Of a DNA stretch of 64,000 nucleotides, positions 1 through 8,131 are shown one piece after another. The stretch lies in NCBI RefSeq assembly GCF_004634425.1, contig NZ_SBJL01000003.1, positions 434,001 to 498,000 of the forward strand, given 5' to 3'. The notes under the pieces are model-generated. The model had not been told where the DNA came from. It did no database searches and saw only the letters and a list, made by a program, of their open reading frames with translations. Within the stretch, counting starts at the first letter, position 1. The number at the start of each line of letters is the position of its first letter. A program made the position numbers and the translations under genes. The stretch is from Vitreimonas flagellata (lineage in GTDB: Bacteria > Pseudomonadota > Alphaproteobacteria > Caulobacterales > Aquidulcibacteraceae).

Positions 1-948
1 CCGTATCGGCCGAGCGGATTTCGCGTCGAACGCGTGCCGTTCGGCGACAAGATTGTCGTACACAATTACGGGCACGGCGGCGGCGGCATCACGTTGTCTT
101 GGGGTACGGCCAAGCTCGCGGTGGACCTTGGCTACGATCCGGCAAAACCCGATTGCGCTGTGCTTGGTTGCGGCGCTGTTGGCCTAGCGACGGCGCGACT
201 ATTGCAGGAGCGCGGCGCTAAAGTTCGCATCTATGCACGCGAACTTTCGCCGAACACGACATCCAACGTCGCCGGCGCGCAATGGTGGCCGGCGTCCGTG
301 TATGATTGGCGCGTGGCGACGCCTGAATATCTGGCGCAGCACTTCCAAGCCGCGCAATTCGCGTTCCGGCGTTACCAGAGCTTGGTCGGCGATGCGTACG
401 GTGTGAGCTGGGAGCGCAATTACAATCTCTCCGACGAGCCCATCACCCGATATCCGGCGCGAGAGAACGACGCGATGCGGGCGCTGGTGGTTAATCAGCG
501 CGACCTCGAACCGCGCGAGCACAATTTTCCCAAGCGCTACGTGCGCCAGTTCGACACCATGATGATCGAGACGCCGCTCTATTTGCGTCGCGTCGAGGCC
601 GACGTCCGCATGGCGGGGGCCGAGATCGTGGTGGGCGGGTTCGAAAACGTCGCGCAAATCCAAGCGCTGCCCGAGCGGACGATCTTCAATTGCACGGGCC
701 TAGGTGCGGGCGCACTGTTCGGCGATGCCGAGATCACGCCCGTGCGGGGCCAACTCGTGATCCTGCTGCCGCAGCCGGAGATCGACTACAACACGATCGC
801 GCAGGAAGGCTACATGTTCGGTCGGCGCGACGGCATAGTGCTCGGCGGCACCTATGATCGCGGCGAGTGGTCTTTGGAGCCCGACCCGCAAGCGATCGCA
901 GGCATCATCAGCGGCCACAAGAGCATCTTCGGCGCGATGCGCGCTTAG
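1..948 (+). CDS. FAD-dependent oxidoreductase, D-amino-acid-oxidase-like (5' end outside window)
   Basis: The reading frame is open from base 1, so the N-terminus lies outside the window; the GTG at 34 is internal. The visible 315 residues contain HNYGHGGGG (residues 21-29), the flavin-contacting signature of D-amino-acid oxidases, followed by a Rossmann GCGAVG (56-61) that would bind the FAD ADP moiety. In classical D-amino-acid oxidases the Rossmann motif is N-terminal and HNYGHGG is near the C-terminus, so the order here is reversed, as in a circular permutation. The probable reaction is FAD-dependent oxidation of an amino acid or imino acid; the substrate is unknown. It overlaps the convergent gene at 945 by 4 bases. 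Confidence 0.85.
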   Translation, partial: PYRPSGFRVERVPFGDKIVVHNYGHGGGGITLSWGTAKLAVDLGYDPAKPDCAVLGCGAVGLATARLLQERGAKVRIYARELSPNTTSNVAGAQWWPASVYDWRVATPEYLAQHFQAAQFAFRRYQSLVGDAYGVSWERNYNLSDEPITRYPARENDAMRALVVNQRDLEPREHNFPKRYVRQFDTMMIETPLYLRRVEADVRMAGAEIVVGGFENVAQIQALPERTIFNCTGLGAGALFGDAEITPVRGQLVILLPQPEIDYNTIAQEGYMFGRRDGIVLGGTYDRGEWSLEPDPQAIAGIISGHKSIFGAMRA

Positions 949-1406
949 AGCGGCATGAAGATGACCCGGCCGCCGAGGTTCGCCGCCGTGCGGCGCGCTT
1001 CGCGGCAATCGCCTTGTGCAGGTTGCGCATCAGCTTCAACGCCATCGATCCAAGCGCGGCAATAGCCGGCGCGCGGCAAGGCGTGTGCCGGGACGTCGGT
1101 GAAATCGTTGGCGCCGTCATACGACGCGCGTTCGATCATGCCAGCGCCGGTGCTTTCCATGACGCGACCGCCCCAGCGTTGCGCGATCCAGTTAGCGTGC
1201 TCACATTCCATCGCAGCCGGTTGGTGCGTTGCAGGGAGTGCGTCGTACTGGATTTGGCATTGGCCCAGATCGACCGCGCGCCGTGGCGCTTCAATGCGCG
1301 CAGGCGCTGCAGCGTCAGCGGCGGGCGCGGCCGGCTTGATCGCAGCCCCGGCCACCATCGCAATCGCGATGGCTGTGGCAAACCCGGAGGTGACTAAGCG
1401 TGACAT
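945..1406 (-). CDS. hypothetical secreted protein
   Basis: This 153-residue protein is unrecognised. I chose the ATG at 1406 because it places a signal-peptide-like segment (MSRLVTSGF followed by an Ala/Ile/Val-rich stretch) at the N-terminus; a longer frame starting at 1496 would bury it. The mature part is Ala-rich and then carries four cysteines (in QCQ, MECEH, YCRAW and DCREA), which suggests disulphides in the periplasm. A conserved-looking core reads [16 protein letters not shown]. Its stop overlaps the end of the oxidoreductase by 4 bases on the other strand. No function is assigned. Confidence 0.6.
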   Translation of the reverse strand: MSRLVTSGFATAIAIAMVAGAAIKPAAPAADAAAPARIEAPRRAVDLGQCQIQYDALPATHQPAAMECEHANWIAQRWGGRVMESTGAGMIERASYDGANDFTDVPAHALPRAGYCRAWIDGVEADAQPAQGDCREARRTAANLGGRVIFMPL

Positions 1407-1546
1407 GGCTCCCCAACTCCCCGAAACGCAAAAACGTTTCCTGCACTGAGGATGAATGTAGGAAGCGGTTTGGATGCACGATGTGACCGCGGGCACAGGG
1501 CAAACCTGGCCGCGATCACAAGAGCTTGAAGACTGGGAACGGATCG

Positions 1547-1576
1547 CGCGGCGGGCGTGGGAGGTCGCCCGCCGCG
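1547..1576 (-). terminator. strong GC hairpin downstream of the membrane-protein gene
   Basis: A perfect 11-bp inverted repeat (CGCGGCGGGCG / CGCCCGCCGCG) with an 8-base loop lies 8 bases past the stop of the gene ending at 1585. There is no U-tract on either strand, so it may be a 3'-end stabiliser or a factor-dependent terminator rather than a canonical intrinsic terminator. Confidence 0.45.
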
Positions 1577-1584
1577 TGTATGGT

Positions 1585-1965
1585 TTACGCGGCCGCCGGC
1601 GCGCGCTTGAGGCCGATATATTGCAGCTCGGCGAGCACGCCCACGGCGATAGCCTGCGCGATGACGAAGGCGGCGCCGAACGGCGATGGCGTCAGCACGA
1701 AGAGCACTCCGATCGAGGCCAGCACCCACGCCACATTCAAGGCGATCACAGCCTGCGCGCCGGTGCGTGGGAGCTGGGTGGCGCGTGCGATCCAGAGCAG
1801 CGCGAGCGTCCACGGGATGAAGAACACGCCAGCGCCCACCAGGAGTTCGGCCGGTAAGTTGAGCAAGGGCGCGAGTGCTGCGCCGCCCACGATCATGACG
1901 ATGCCGGCGGCGCCGGAGAGTATCGCGTCGGCGAGCAGGGCGCGGCGGATGAGGGTCGGTTGCAT
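1585..1965 (-). CDS. small integral membrane protein, four predicted helices
   Basis: The 126-residue product is almost entirely hydrophobic, with about four membrane segments (near residues 12-33, 40-60, 70-90 and 95-115), a short charged N-terminus (MQPTLIRR) and a basic C-terminal tail (GLKRAPAAA). It resembles the many small uncharacterised inner-membrane proteins of alphaproteobacteria; I cannot name a family. It is divergent from the XRE regulator at 2069 with 103 bases between them, so that regulator is a natural candidate to control it. Confidence 0.65.
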   Translation of the reverse strand: MQPTLIRRALLADAILSGAAGIVMIVGGAALAPLLNLPAELLVGAGVFFIPWTLALLWIARATQLPRTGAQAVIALNVAWVLASIGVLFVLTPSPFGAAFVIAQAIAVGVLAELQYIGLKRAPAAA

Positions 1966-2068
1966 GTGTTCCTCCTGGGTTGATGGCGGGAGGATGGCGC
2001 AGCGCCGCAGGGCGGGCGATTACGTGCGAGGTAATGGCGCGAATAACGTCGCCGGCTATGTTTGATCC

Positions 2069-2854
2069 ATGCAGCAAGCCCAATCCTTCGGTGATCACCT
2101 TCGCACCTGGCGTCAGCGTCGCCGTATGAGCCAGCTCGATCTGGCCAGCGAGGCCGGTATTTCCACGAGGCATTTGAGCTTTGTCGAAACCGGCCGCGCC
2201 ACGCCCTCACGTGAGATGGTGCTGCAATTGGCCGAGCATCTGGAACTGCCGCTGCGCGAGCAGAACGCGCTGCTGGTGGCCGCCGGCTTTGCGCCGCGCT
2301 TTGGCGAACGCAAGCTCGACGATCCGGATTTCGACGCCATACGCGCCGCGATGAACATGGTTCTGAAGGCGCACGAGCCCAATCCGACGCTCGCGATCGA
2401 CCGCTGCTGGACTCTCGTCGCCGCCAATAACGCCGCCATGAAGCTTATGAGCGGCATCGCGCCGGCTTTGCTAGCCCCGCCAGCCAATGTGCTGCGCGCG
2501 AGCTTGCATCCGGATGGGCTCGCGTCGCGCATCCTCAATCTTGGCGAATGGCGCGCGCATATTTTCGCGCGGCTGGAGCGGCAGGTTGAGGTGACGGCCG
2601 ATCCGGAGCTGACGGAATTGCTCGCCGAATTGCGGACCTACCCGGCCAGCGGCGCGCATACGCCGCCGCTGCGCGAAGCCGCGCCCGTCATCACGCCGCT
2701 GAAGCTGAAGACCGATGCCGGCGTGCTCTCGATGTTTGGCGTGACGACCCTGTTCGGCATGCCCCAGGACGTGACCCTCGACGAGCTCGCGATCGAGACG
2801 TTTTTTCCAGCCGATCCGGCAAGTGCGGAAATCTTGGCGGCGATCACTCGCTAG
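2069..2854 (+). CDS. XRE-family transcriptional regulator with MmyB-like ligand-binding domain
   Basis: Residues ~8-65 form an XRE/Cro helix-turn-helix (SQLDLASEAGISTRHLSFVE, then ETGRATPSREMVLQLAEHL). From about residue 105 to the end the protein matches the MmyB-like ligand-binding domain, recognisable from DRCWTLVAANNAAMKLM and the C-terminal FGVTTLFGMPQDVTLDELAIETFFPAD. The family usually represses a divergently transcribed neighbour and responds to a small hydrophobic ligand; here that neighbour is the membrane protein at 1585-1965. 261 residues is normal length. Confidence 0.88.
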   Translation: MQQAQSFGDHLRTWRQRRRMSQLDLASEAGISTRHLSFVETGRATPSREMVLQLAEHLELPLREQNALLVAAGFAPRFGERKLDDPDFDAIRAAMNMVLKAHEPNPTLAIDRCWTLVAANNAAMKLMSGIAPALLAPPANVLRASLHPDGLASRILNLGEWRAHIFARLERQVEVTADPELTELLAELRTYPASGAHTPPLREAAPVITPLKLKTDAGVLSMFGVTTLFGMPQDVTLDELAIETFFPADPASAEILAAITR

Positions 2855-2871
2855 GTTGGGCGCCAGCACCT

Positions 2872-2903
2872 ATTCCTGGATGCGCGAAGCGCAGTCCGGG
2901 AAT
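2872..2903. repeat. REP-like palindromic hairpin
   Basis: ATTCCTGGATGCGC, loop GAA, GCGCAGTCCGGGAAT: fourteen paired bases with a single bulged G and one G-T pair. The GCGCGAAGCGC core flanked by TCCGG arms is the style of dispersed extragenic palindromes in alphaproteobacteria. It follows the stop of the XRE gene by 17 bases and could also act as a 3' stem. I saw no second copy in this window. Confidence 0.5.
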
Positions 2904-3037
2904 GGGGTGTATGAAGTAGCAGTCGTCGCGATTTTTCTCTTCGTGTCTCCAGCACGAGATTCCCGTGCTTCTCCAGGAAAAGTCGAGGTGAAGTCGAGGG
3001 GGTATCCCGCGCGACTTTCCAGCCTTTTTTCCAGGGC

Positions 3038-3070
3038 AAAAGAAAAGGCGCGGAGGGTGCCCTCCGCGCC
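3038..3070 (-). terminator. Rho-independent terminator of nrdA
   Basis: GGCGCGGAGGG (3047-3057), a TG loop, then CCCTCCGCGCC (3060-3070): a perfect 11-bp stem. Read on the minus strand it is followed by TTTTCTTTT (3046 down to 3038), which makes an intrinsic terminator 33 bases after the nrdA stop. Confidence 0.85.
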
Positions 3071-3102
3071 AGAACTTCCAACCCAAATTCCAAACTAGCC
3101 GC

Positions 3103-4977
3103 CTATTGGCAGGCGAGGCATTCCTCGTAATCGGTGCGCACGGATGACATGGTCGGCGCTTCGGCGGAATCGGCCTTGGCGTCTTCGCCGGCGAAGCCTG
3201 CGCGTTGCACGGACTTGGAGCGGCAATAATAGAGCGACTTCACGCCACGCTCCCACGCCATCCAGTGCAGCATGTGCAGATCCCACTTATCGACATCGCC
3301 CGGGATGAAGATGTTGAGCGATTGCGCTTGGCAGATCAGCGGCGTGCGATCGGCGGCAAGTTCGATGATCCAGCGTTGATCGATTTCGAACGCGGTCTTG
3401 AAGATGCTCTTTTCGTCTTCGGTCAAGCAATCGAGGTGCTGCACTGAGCCTTCGTTCTTGAGGATCGACGACCACACGGCCTCGGTGTTTTTGCCCTTCT
3501 CTTCGAGCAATTGCTCGAGGTAGGGGTTCTTCACCGCAAACGAGCCCGAGAGCGTCTTGTGCGTGTAGATGTTGGCTGGGATCGGTTCGATGCCGGCGGA
3601 CGTGCCGCCGCAGATGATCGAGATCGACGCCGTCGGCGCGATTGCGAGCTTGTGGCTGAAGCGCGCCATCACGCCGGCCTCGGCCGCATCCGGGCAAGGG
3701 CCGCGCTCTTGCGCGAGCTTGACCGAGGCTGCGTCCGCACCGCGACGGATGTGGCGGAAGATCTTGTTGTTCCAGACCTTCGCCATCGCCGATTCCATCG
3801 ACACGTGCTGCTTTTGCAGGAACGAGTGGAAGCCCATGAGGCCCAAGCCCACCGAACGCTCACGCATGGCGGCGTAGATGGCGCGTTCCATTTCCGGCGG
3901 CGCACGCTGGATAAAGTCTTCGAGTACGTTGTCGAGGAAGCGAAAGACGTCTTCCATGAAGCCTTCTTCTTTCTCCCATTCGAGGAAGGTCTCGGCGTTC
4001 AAAGACGAGAGGCAGCAAACGGCGGTGCGCTCGCGGCCGTTATGATCCATGCCGGTGTGCAGCATGATCTCGGAGCAGAGATTTGATTGGCGCACCTTGA
4101 GACCGAGCTTCTTTTGGTGGCTCGGCATCGCCTTGTTCACGGTGTCGGAGAAGACGATGTAGGGCTCGCCCGTTTGCAGGCGGAGCTCAAGAATCTTCTG
4201 CCAGAGCTTGCGGGCGTTCACGTGCTTCAGGATTTCGCCGTTCTTCGGGCTACGCAGACCGAACGGGAGATCGTCACGCACCGCGATCATGAATTCGTCG
4301 GTGATGTTGAGGCCGTGGTGAAGATTGAGGCTCTTGCGGTTGAAATCGCCGGCCGGCTTCCGGATTTCGAGGAATTCCTCGATCTCAGGATGGTGCACGT
4401 CGAGATACACAGCCGCCGAACCACGGCGCAGCGAACCTTGGCTGATCGCGAGCGTGAGTGAATCCATCACGCGCACGAACGGAATGATGCCGGACGTCTG
4501 GCCGTTCTGACCGACCTTTTCGCCGATGGAACGAACGCCGCCCCAATACGTGCCGATGCCGCCGCCGTTCGAGGCGAGCCACACGTTCTCGTTCCACGTG
4601 TCCATAATGCCGTCGAGTGAATCGCCGACAGCATTCAAGAAGCACGAGATCGGCAAGCCACGCTCCGCGCCGCCGTTCGAGAGAACGGGCGTCGCGGGCA
4701 TGAACCAGAGTTTCGAGATATAATCATAGATGCGTTGCGCGTGACCGATGTCGTCGGCGAACGCGGTCGCGACGCGCGCGAACATGTCTTGATAAGACTC
4801 GCCGGGCAGCAGGTAGCGATCGGTGAGCGTGGTCTTGCCGAATTCCGTCAACAGCGCATCGCGGCTCGGATCCGTAACGACCTTCTCGACCACCTTCAGC
4901 GGAAGGAGGGGCTTAGGTTTGCCGCGATGGACCTCGCCCATGCGGTGGACCCCCGCTTTTTCCGCTCTTGCCTGCAT
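3103..4977 (-). CDS. nrdA: class Ia ribonucleoside-diphosphate reductase, alpha (large) subunit
   Basis: This enzyme reduces ribonucleoside diphosphates to deoxyribonucleotides with the radical subunit NrdB. The radical and active-site residues are visible: C112 (ISCFLN), the N299-x-C301-x-E303 triad (NLCSE), C321/C322 (VCCLS), the tyrosine pair in SLYYCRS near 589 for radical transfer, and the thioredoxin-reducible C-terminal pair C619/C622 (EECLACQ). At 624 residues it is shorter than E. coli NrdA (761) and starts without an ATP-cone, so the overall-activity site appears absent. The ATG at 4977 has a GGGGG ribosome site 8 bases upstream. An NrdR box lies upstream; nrdB is not adjacent. Confidence 0.95.
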   Translation of the reverse strand: MQARAEKAGVHRMGEVHRGKPKPLLPLKVVEKVVTDPSRDALLTEFGKTTLTDRYLLPGESYQDMFARVATAFADDIGHAQRIYDYISKLWFMPATPVLSNGGAERGLPISCFLNAVGDSLDGIMDTWNENVWLASNGGGIGTYWGGVRSIGEKVGQNGQTSGIIPFVRVMDSLTLAISQGSLRRGSAAVYLDVHHPEIEEFLEIRKPAGDFNRKSLNLHHGLNITDEFMIAVRDDLPFGLRSPKNGEILKHVNARKLWQKILELRLQTGEPYIVFSDTVNKAMPSHQKKLGLKVRQSNLCSEIMLHTGMDHNGRERTAVCCLSSLNAETFLEWEKEEGFMEDVFRFLDNVLEDFIQRAPPEMERAIYAAMRERSVGLGLMGFHSFLQKQHVSMESAMAKVWNNKIFRHIRRGADAASVKLAQERGPCPDAAEAGVMARFSHKLAIAPTASISIICGGTSAGIEPIPANIYTHKTLSGSFAVKNPYLEQLLEEKGKNTEAVWSSILKNEGSVQHLDCLTEDEKSIFKTAFEIDQRWIIELAADRTPLICQAQSLNIFIPGDVDKWDLHMLHWMAWERGVKSLYYCRSKSVQRAGFAGEDAKADSAEAPTMSSVRTDYEECLACQ

Positions 4978-5062
4978 ACGTCAGCCCCCAGTTTCAACTC
5001 GGTGTTAACCCGACTCGCTCTTGGCCAAAACCACATGTGGTTGGGTGCCGAGGCGAACCGTA

Positions 5063-5078
5063 CCGCTATATATAGTGA
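5063..5078 (-). promoter_or_regulatory. NrdR box upstream of nrdA
   Basis: CCGCTATATATAGTGA matches the NrdR consensus ACACWATATATWGTGT at 12 of 16 positions, including the whole central CTATATATAGTG. It lies ~86 bases upstream of the nrdA start and overlaps a TATATA -10-like element. A second, weaker palindrome (AACCACATGTGGTT, 5029-5042) lies 35 bases away centre to centre, slightly more than the usual ~31-32 for paired boxes. NrdR is the ATP/dATP-sensing repressor of ribonucleotide reductase genes. Confidence 0.75.
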
Positions 5079-5261
5079 TGCCATCGGTTAATGCAGGGTC
5101 AATGGGGAAGCCCGCCGACAGCCAATTTTTGCGTGTCGAATCTGTGAAGATTGGGCCGGACACGGTGAATGGCTCTTAACCATAAAGCCCCGATTCCAGG
5201 GGGTCTGCAGCCCGTCTTTGCACCCTTGCGCGCCAGTAATTTCCGGCGTTTTTGCCCGCTC

Positions 5262-6146
5262 ATGAGCGATGCGAGCGGGGGTACGAAAGCGGTATTGGCT
5301 GCTGCCGGAGGGGCGGCCCTCTTGGGGCTGTCGCCGATCTTCGTGCGGCTCTCCGAATTGGGGCCGCAGGCCACGAACTTCTGGAGATTCGCCCTGGCGC
5401 TGCCGATTCTGGCGGTGTGGGCCACAATATCTGGGCGCGACCGCGCAGGAACGAGTCGCGAGATCAGTTGGCTCTTGCTGGCGGGGCTCCTTTTCGGGGC
5501 CGAAGTTGGCCTCTGGGCGGCGGCGCTGGATTTTACCACCGTCACCAACGCGACGCTGTTCTCGAATATGACACCGATCTTTGCGGCGGCGTTTGGCTGG
5601 GTGCTGTTTAAGGAGCGGCTGCAGGCTGGAATTTGGTGGGGCGGCGCACTGGCGCTGCTGGGGGCGCTCACCCTTTCGATCGCCCGCGCCCGCGCCGGAG
5701 CCGGGCCTACGCCGGAGCTGGGCTGGTTCGGCGATACTTTGGGACTGGTCTCCGCCGTCGGTTACGCCGCGTACCTGCTGATCGTTCGCTCACTCGCGAC
5801 GCGCGTATCCACGGGCGCGGTGATGCTGTGGGCGACGAGCGCGGCGTGTGTGTTCGCGCTCGGCGCGAGCTTTGTGATGCGGGAGAGCCTTTGGCCCTCA
5901 ACCTGGCAAGCTTGGCTGCCGCTGATCGGCTTGGGGCTGATCGTGCAGGCCGCGGCGCAGGGCTTGATCGCGTACGGCGTTGGGCGTTTGCCGATCGTGG
6001 TGTCGACGATCCTGTTGTGGATGCAGCCGCTCTCCGCCGCGGTGTTGTCGTGGGTGTTCTTCGGCGAAGCATTGGGTCCGCTCGCGCTCTTTGGCGCGGG
6101 GCTCATTCTGTTTGGCGTGTTTCTGGTGCAGCGCGCGCGTCAGTGA
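5262..6146 (+). CDS. EamA/DMT-family transporter
   Basis: This is a drug/metabolite-superfamily permease with about ten membrane helices in two repeated EamA halves (the first ends near GALTLSIARA, the second near FGVFLVQRARQ). The first repeat shows the typical NATLFSNMTPIFAAAFGWVLFKE pattern, the second IVVSTILLWMQPLSAAVLSWVFFGE. The frame is open back to 5169, but I chose ATG 5262 because MSDASGGTKAVL runs straight into helix 1, while the extra 31 residues look non-structural; neither start has a strong ribosome site. The substrate is unknown. The 3' end overlaps lepB (convergent) by 7 bases. Confidence 0.85.
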   Translation: MSDASGGTKAVLAAAGGAALLGLSPIFVRLSELGPQATNFWRFALALPILAVWATISGRDRAGTSREISWLLLAGLLFGAEVGLWAAALDFTTVTNATLFSNMTPIFAAAFGWVLFKERLQAGIWWGGALALLGALTLSIARARAGAGPTPELGWFGDTLGLVSAVGYAAYLLIVRSLATRVSTGAVMLWATSAACVFALGASFVMRESLWPSTWQAWLPLIGLGLIVQAAAQGLIAYGVGRLPIVVSTILLWMQPLSAAVLSWVFFGEALGPLALFGAGLILFGVFLVQRARQ

Positions 6147-6868
6147 TGCAGCGGGCGCATCCAGCGCGGGATCGCGCTCGGATCGTCGCCCATATGCGTG
6201 GCGTACACGATTTCGGCGCGTCCAATCAGATTTTCGACCGGCACAGCGCCCATGCCGTCCCAACGGCTGTCGAGTGAATTGTCGCGATTGTCGCCCATGA
6301 AGAAGAGATAGCCTTCGGGCACCGTGTAAGGCCCGAAATTGTCGAGCGGTGCGTGATTGCTGAGATTGTGCGTGGCGTGGCGCACACCGTCCGGCAATTG
6401 CTCGTCGTAACGTTGCGCTGTTTCCGCGCCACGCTCGAACGCCGTGCGGGTAACGAGTTCGCGCGGTGACGTCTCCACCGCTACGCCATTGATGATAAGA
6501 TCGCCGTCGCGCACTTGGATGACATCGCCCGGCAAGCCGATGGCGCGTTTGATCATGGTTTCGCCCGTCATCGGATGGATGAACACCACGACGTCGCCGC
6601 GGCGTGGTAGATGGCCGAACAAGCGCTGCGTGCTCTTGGGCAGCAATGCGGCCGCGTTGAAGGGCAGTGAATAGCGACTGTAGCCGTAGGCATATTTCGA
6701 AACTGCGACGCGATCGCCGACCTCGATATGCGGCACCATACTTTCCGAAGGGATGCGGTAGTTCGCGAAAGCAACGGTCGTGAACGCGGTATAGGCGAGG
6801 AACGCCGTGCCGATGGTCTTCGCCCAATCCCAGACTTGAGCCCGCAGGCTTTGATCATCGGGTGACAT
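6140..6868 (-). CDS. lepB: signal peptidase I
   Basis: A membrane-anchored serine-lysine protease (S26) that removes signal peptides on the periplasmic side. From the ATG at 6868 (GGGGAAG ribosome site) the protein is 242 residues: one N-terminal helix (~17-36), the catalytic serine S43 in PSESMVP, the general-base lysine K107 in MIKRAIGLPGD, and the GDNRDNSLDSR box near residue 200. The longer frame to 7084 adds a non-homologous N-terminus and overlaps the divergent gene. It stands alone here, whereas lepB is often next to rnc/era in other alphaproteobacteria, so it may be one of several paralogues. Confidence 0.93.
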   Translation of the reverse strand: MSPDDQSLRAQVWDWAKTIGTAFLAYTAFTTVAFANYRIPSESMVPHIEVGDRVAVSKYAYGYSRYSLPFNAAALLPKSTQRLFGHLPRRGDVVVFIHPMTGETMIKRAIGLPGDVIQVRDGDLIINGVAVETSPRELVTRTAFERGAETAQRYDEQLPDGVRHATHNLSNHAPLDNFGPYTVPEGYLFFMGDNRDNSLDSRWDGMGAVPVENLIGRAEIVYATHMGDDPSAIPRWMRPLHH

Positions 6869-6944
6869 TGTTCTTCCCCTGGATTGAGGCTGCGAACTCG
6901 GTATGTATCCGTCAAGCGCCGAACGGCGAGCCGAGGGGCATTTG

Positions 6945-7592
6945 ATGACGAATGCATTCGCCGCGATTCTGGGCGGTTTGAAGGACGTGATCTTCGGCCG
7001 GCTGACATGGCTGGCGCTGCTCAACCTTGTCGTGGCGCTGACGCTAACGATCGGGACAGCGACCGCGATCATCCGCTTCGTCATCCCGATGATCCCCGAT
7101 GGCGCGGGTTGGCTCGGCTATCTCTCCACCGCGGGCGAGGTGGCGGCGAGTATCGCCATTGCCGTGCTGGCGATCGCGCTCTCGCCGGCGATTTCAATGA
7201 TCGTCGGCGGCGTGCTGTTCGATGTGGCGGCGGAGCGGGTTGAGAAGAAGCTCGGCATCACCGGCGCGCAGGGTGTGCCGCTACACCAGGGCCTGCTGAA
7301 CGGATTGCGCATCGGTATTCCGGCTTTGATCGTGAATCTGATCGTGCTGCCGCTCTATCTGATCCCGGTCGTCAATGCGCTCGTGTTCTACGGCCTCAAC
7401 GGCTTTCTGATGGGCCGCGAATATCTCACGCAGACAGCGGTGCGACGGATGGCGTTTTCGGACGCAATCGCGCTGCGCAAGCGTAAGGGCTTGTCGGTGT
7501 TTCTGATCGGGCTCGCGTGCTCATTCGTGCCGTTCTTCGCCCCACTCGTGGGCGCAAGCGCGATGACGCGCTTTATCAATACGTCGCGCTAA
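6945..7592 (+). CDS. EI24-domain (CysZ-like) inner-membrane protein
   Basis: The 215-residue product has four or more hydrophobic segments and the layout of the EI24/CysZ family: FAAILGGLKDVIFGRLTWLAL at the N-terminus, two long helices, an amphipathic stretch (EKKLGITGAQGVPLHQGLLNGL) and a C-terminal FLIGLACSFVPFFAPLVGASAMTR. CysZ proteins import sulphate; alphaproteobacterial relatives are mostly uncharacterised. ATG 6945 is chosen over 6903 because GAGGGG precedes it. Its stop overlaps that of the convergent methyltransferase by 4 bases. Confidence 0.8.
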   Translation: MTNAFAAILGGLKDVIFGRLTWLALLNLVVALTLTIGTATAIIRFVIPMIPDGAGWLGYLSTAGEVAASIAIAVLAIALSPAISMIVGGVLFDVAAERVEKKLGITGAQGVPLHQGLLNGLRIGIPALIVNLIVLPLYLIPVVNALVFYGLNGFLMGREYLTQTAVRRMAFSDAIALRKRKGLSVFLIGLACSFVPFFAPLVGASAMTRFINTSR

Positions 7593-8131
7593 ACTACGCG
7601 CTTTTTCGGGACGCTTGCGATGATGGCGACGAGACCTGCGCCGCCGCGGGTTGTCATTTTGGTCGTGACATTTTCGAAGAGTTCGTTCGCGTTCTTTGCT
7701 GCGGCGCGCGCGATACTGCGGCGTTGGCTGGCGTTTGGTGGTTCGTATACCTGCACGAAAATGCTGCGCTTGGAGACGATGCGGCGGATATCTGTCTTGA
7801 TGTCGTAAGTGTCGGTCCAGAACAGGTTCACGTTCACGGCGAACACGCGGTCGAAGAGCGCGGGCTCGCGATCGAGCACGTTGAGCGGCGCCTCAATGAA
7901 GATTGAACGGCCAGCCTTGGTGTATGCTGCATTGCGCGCGATGGCGGCTTTGATCGCGGCCGGCGATTTGTCGACGCCCACGAAAGAGCCACGCCCGAGC
8001 ACAGGGCAAATGCGTTGTGCGGCGATGCCGCTGCCGCAACCGATTTCGAAAATGTTGTGCTTCGGCTCGATCTCCATGAGCTCAATCGCCCATTTGATCC
8101 GCGCCGGCGCGATCGCTTGGATTTTACGCAC
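7589..8131 (-). CDS. class I SAM-dependent methyltransferase
   Basis: This 180-residue protein has the AdoMet-binding glycine motif FEIGCGSGIAAQR (28-40) followed by an acidic loop (GVDKSPAAI), with the substrate-binding half short. The substrate cannot be inferred. Its ATG (8131) lies inside the last codons of ecm (8-base overlap), so it is probably co-translated as the last gene of the sdaA-membrane protein-ecm unit. A role in the ethylmalonyl-CoA pathway is not implied by the sequence itself. Confidence 0.8.
   Translation of the reverse strand: MRKIQAIAPARIKWAIELMEIEPKHNIFEIGCGSGIAAQRICPVLGRGSFVGVDKSPAAIKAAIARNAAYTKAGRSIFIEAPLNVLDREPALFDRVFAVNVNLFWTDTYDIKTDIRRIVSKRSIFVQVYEPPNASQRRSIARAAAKNANELFENVTTKMTTRGGAGLVAIIASVPKKRVV

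Noticed and set aside
5028-5043. AAACCACATGTGGTTG as a second NrdR box
   Set aside because: Only about 9 of 16 match the consensus and the centre distance (35) exceeds the usual pairing; kept as a weak palindrome in the NrdR entry.
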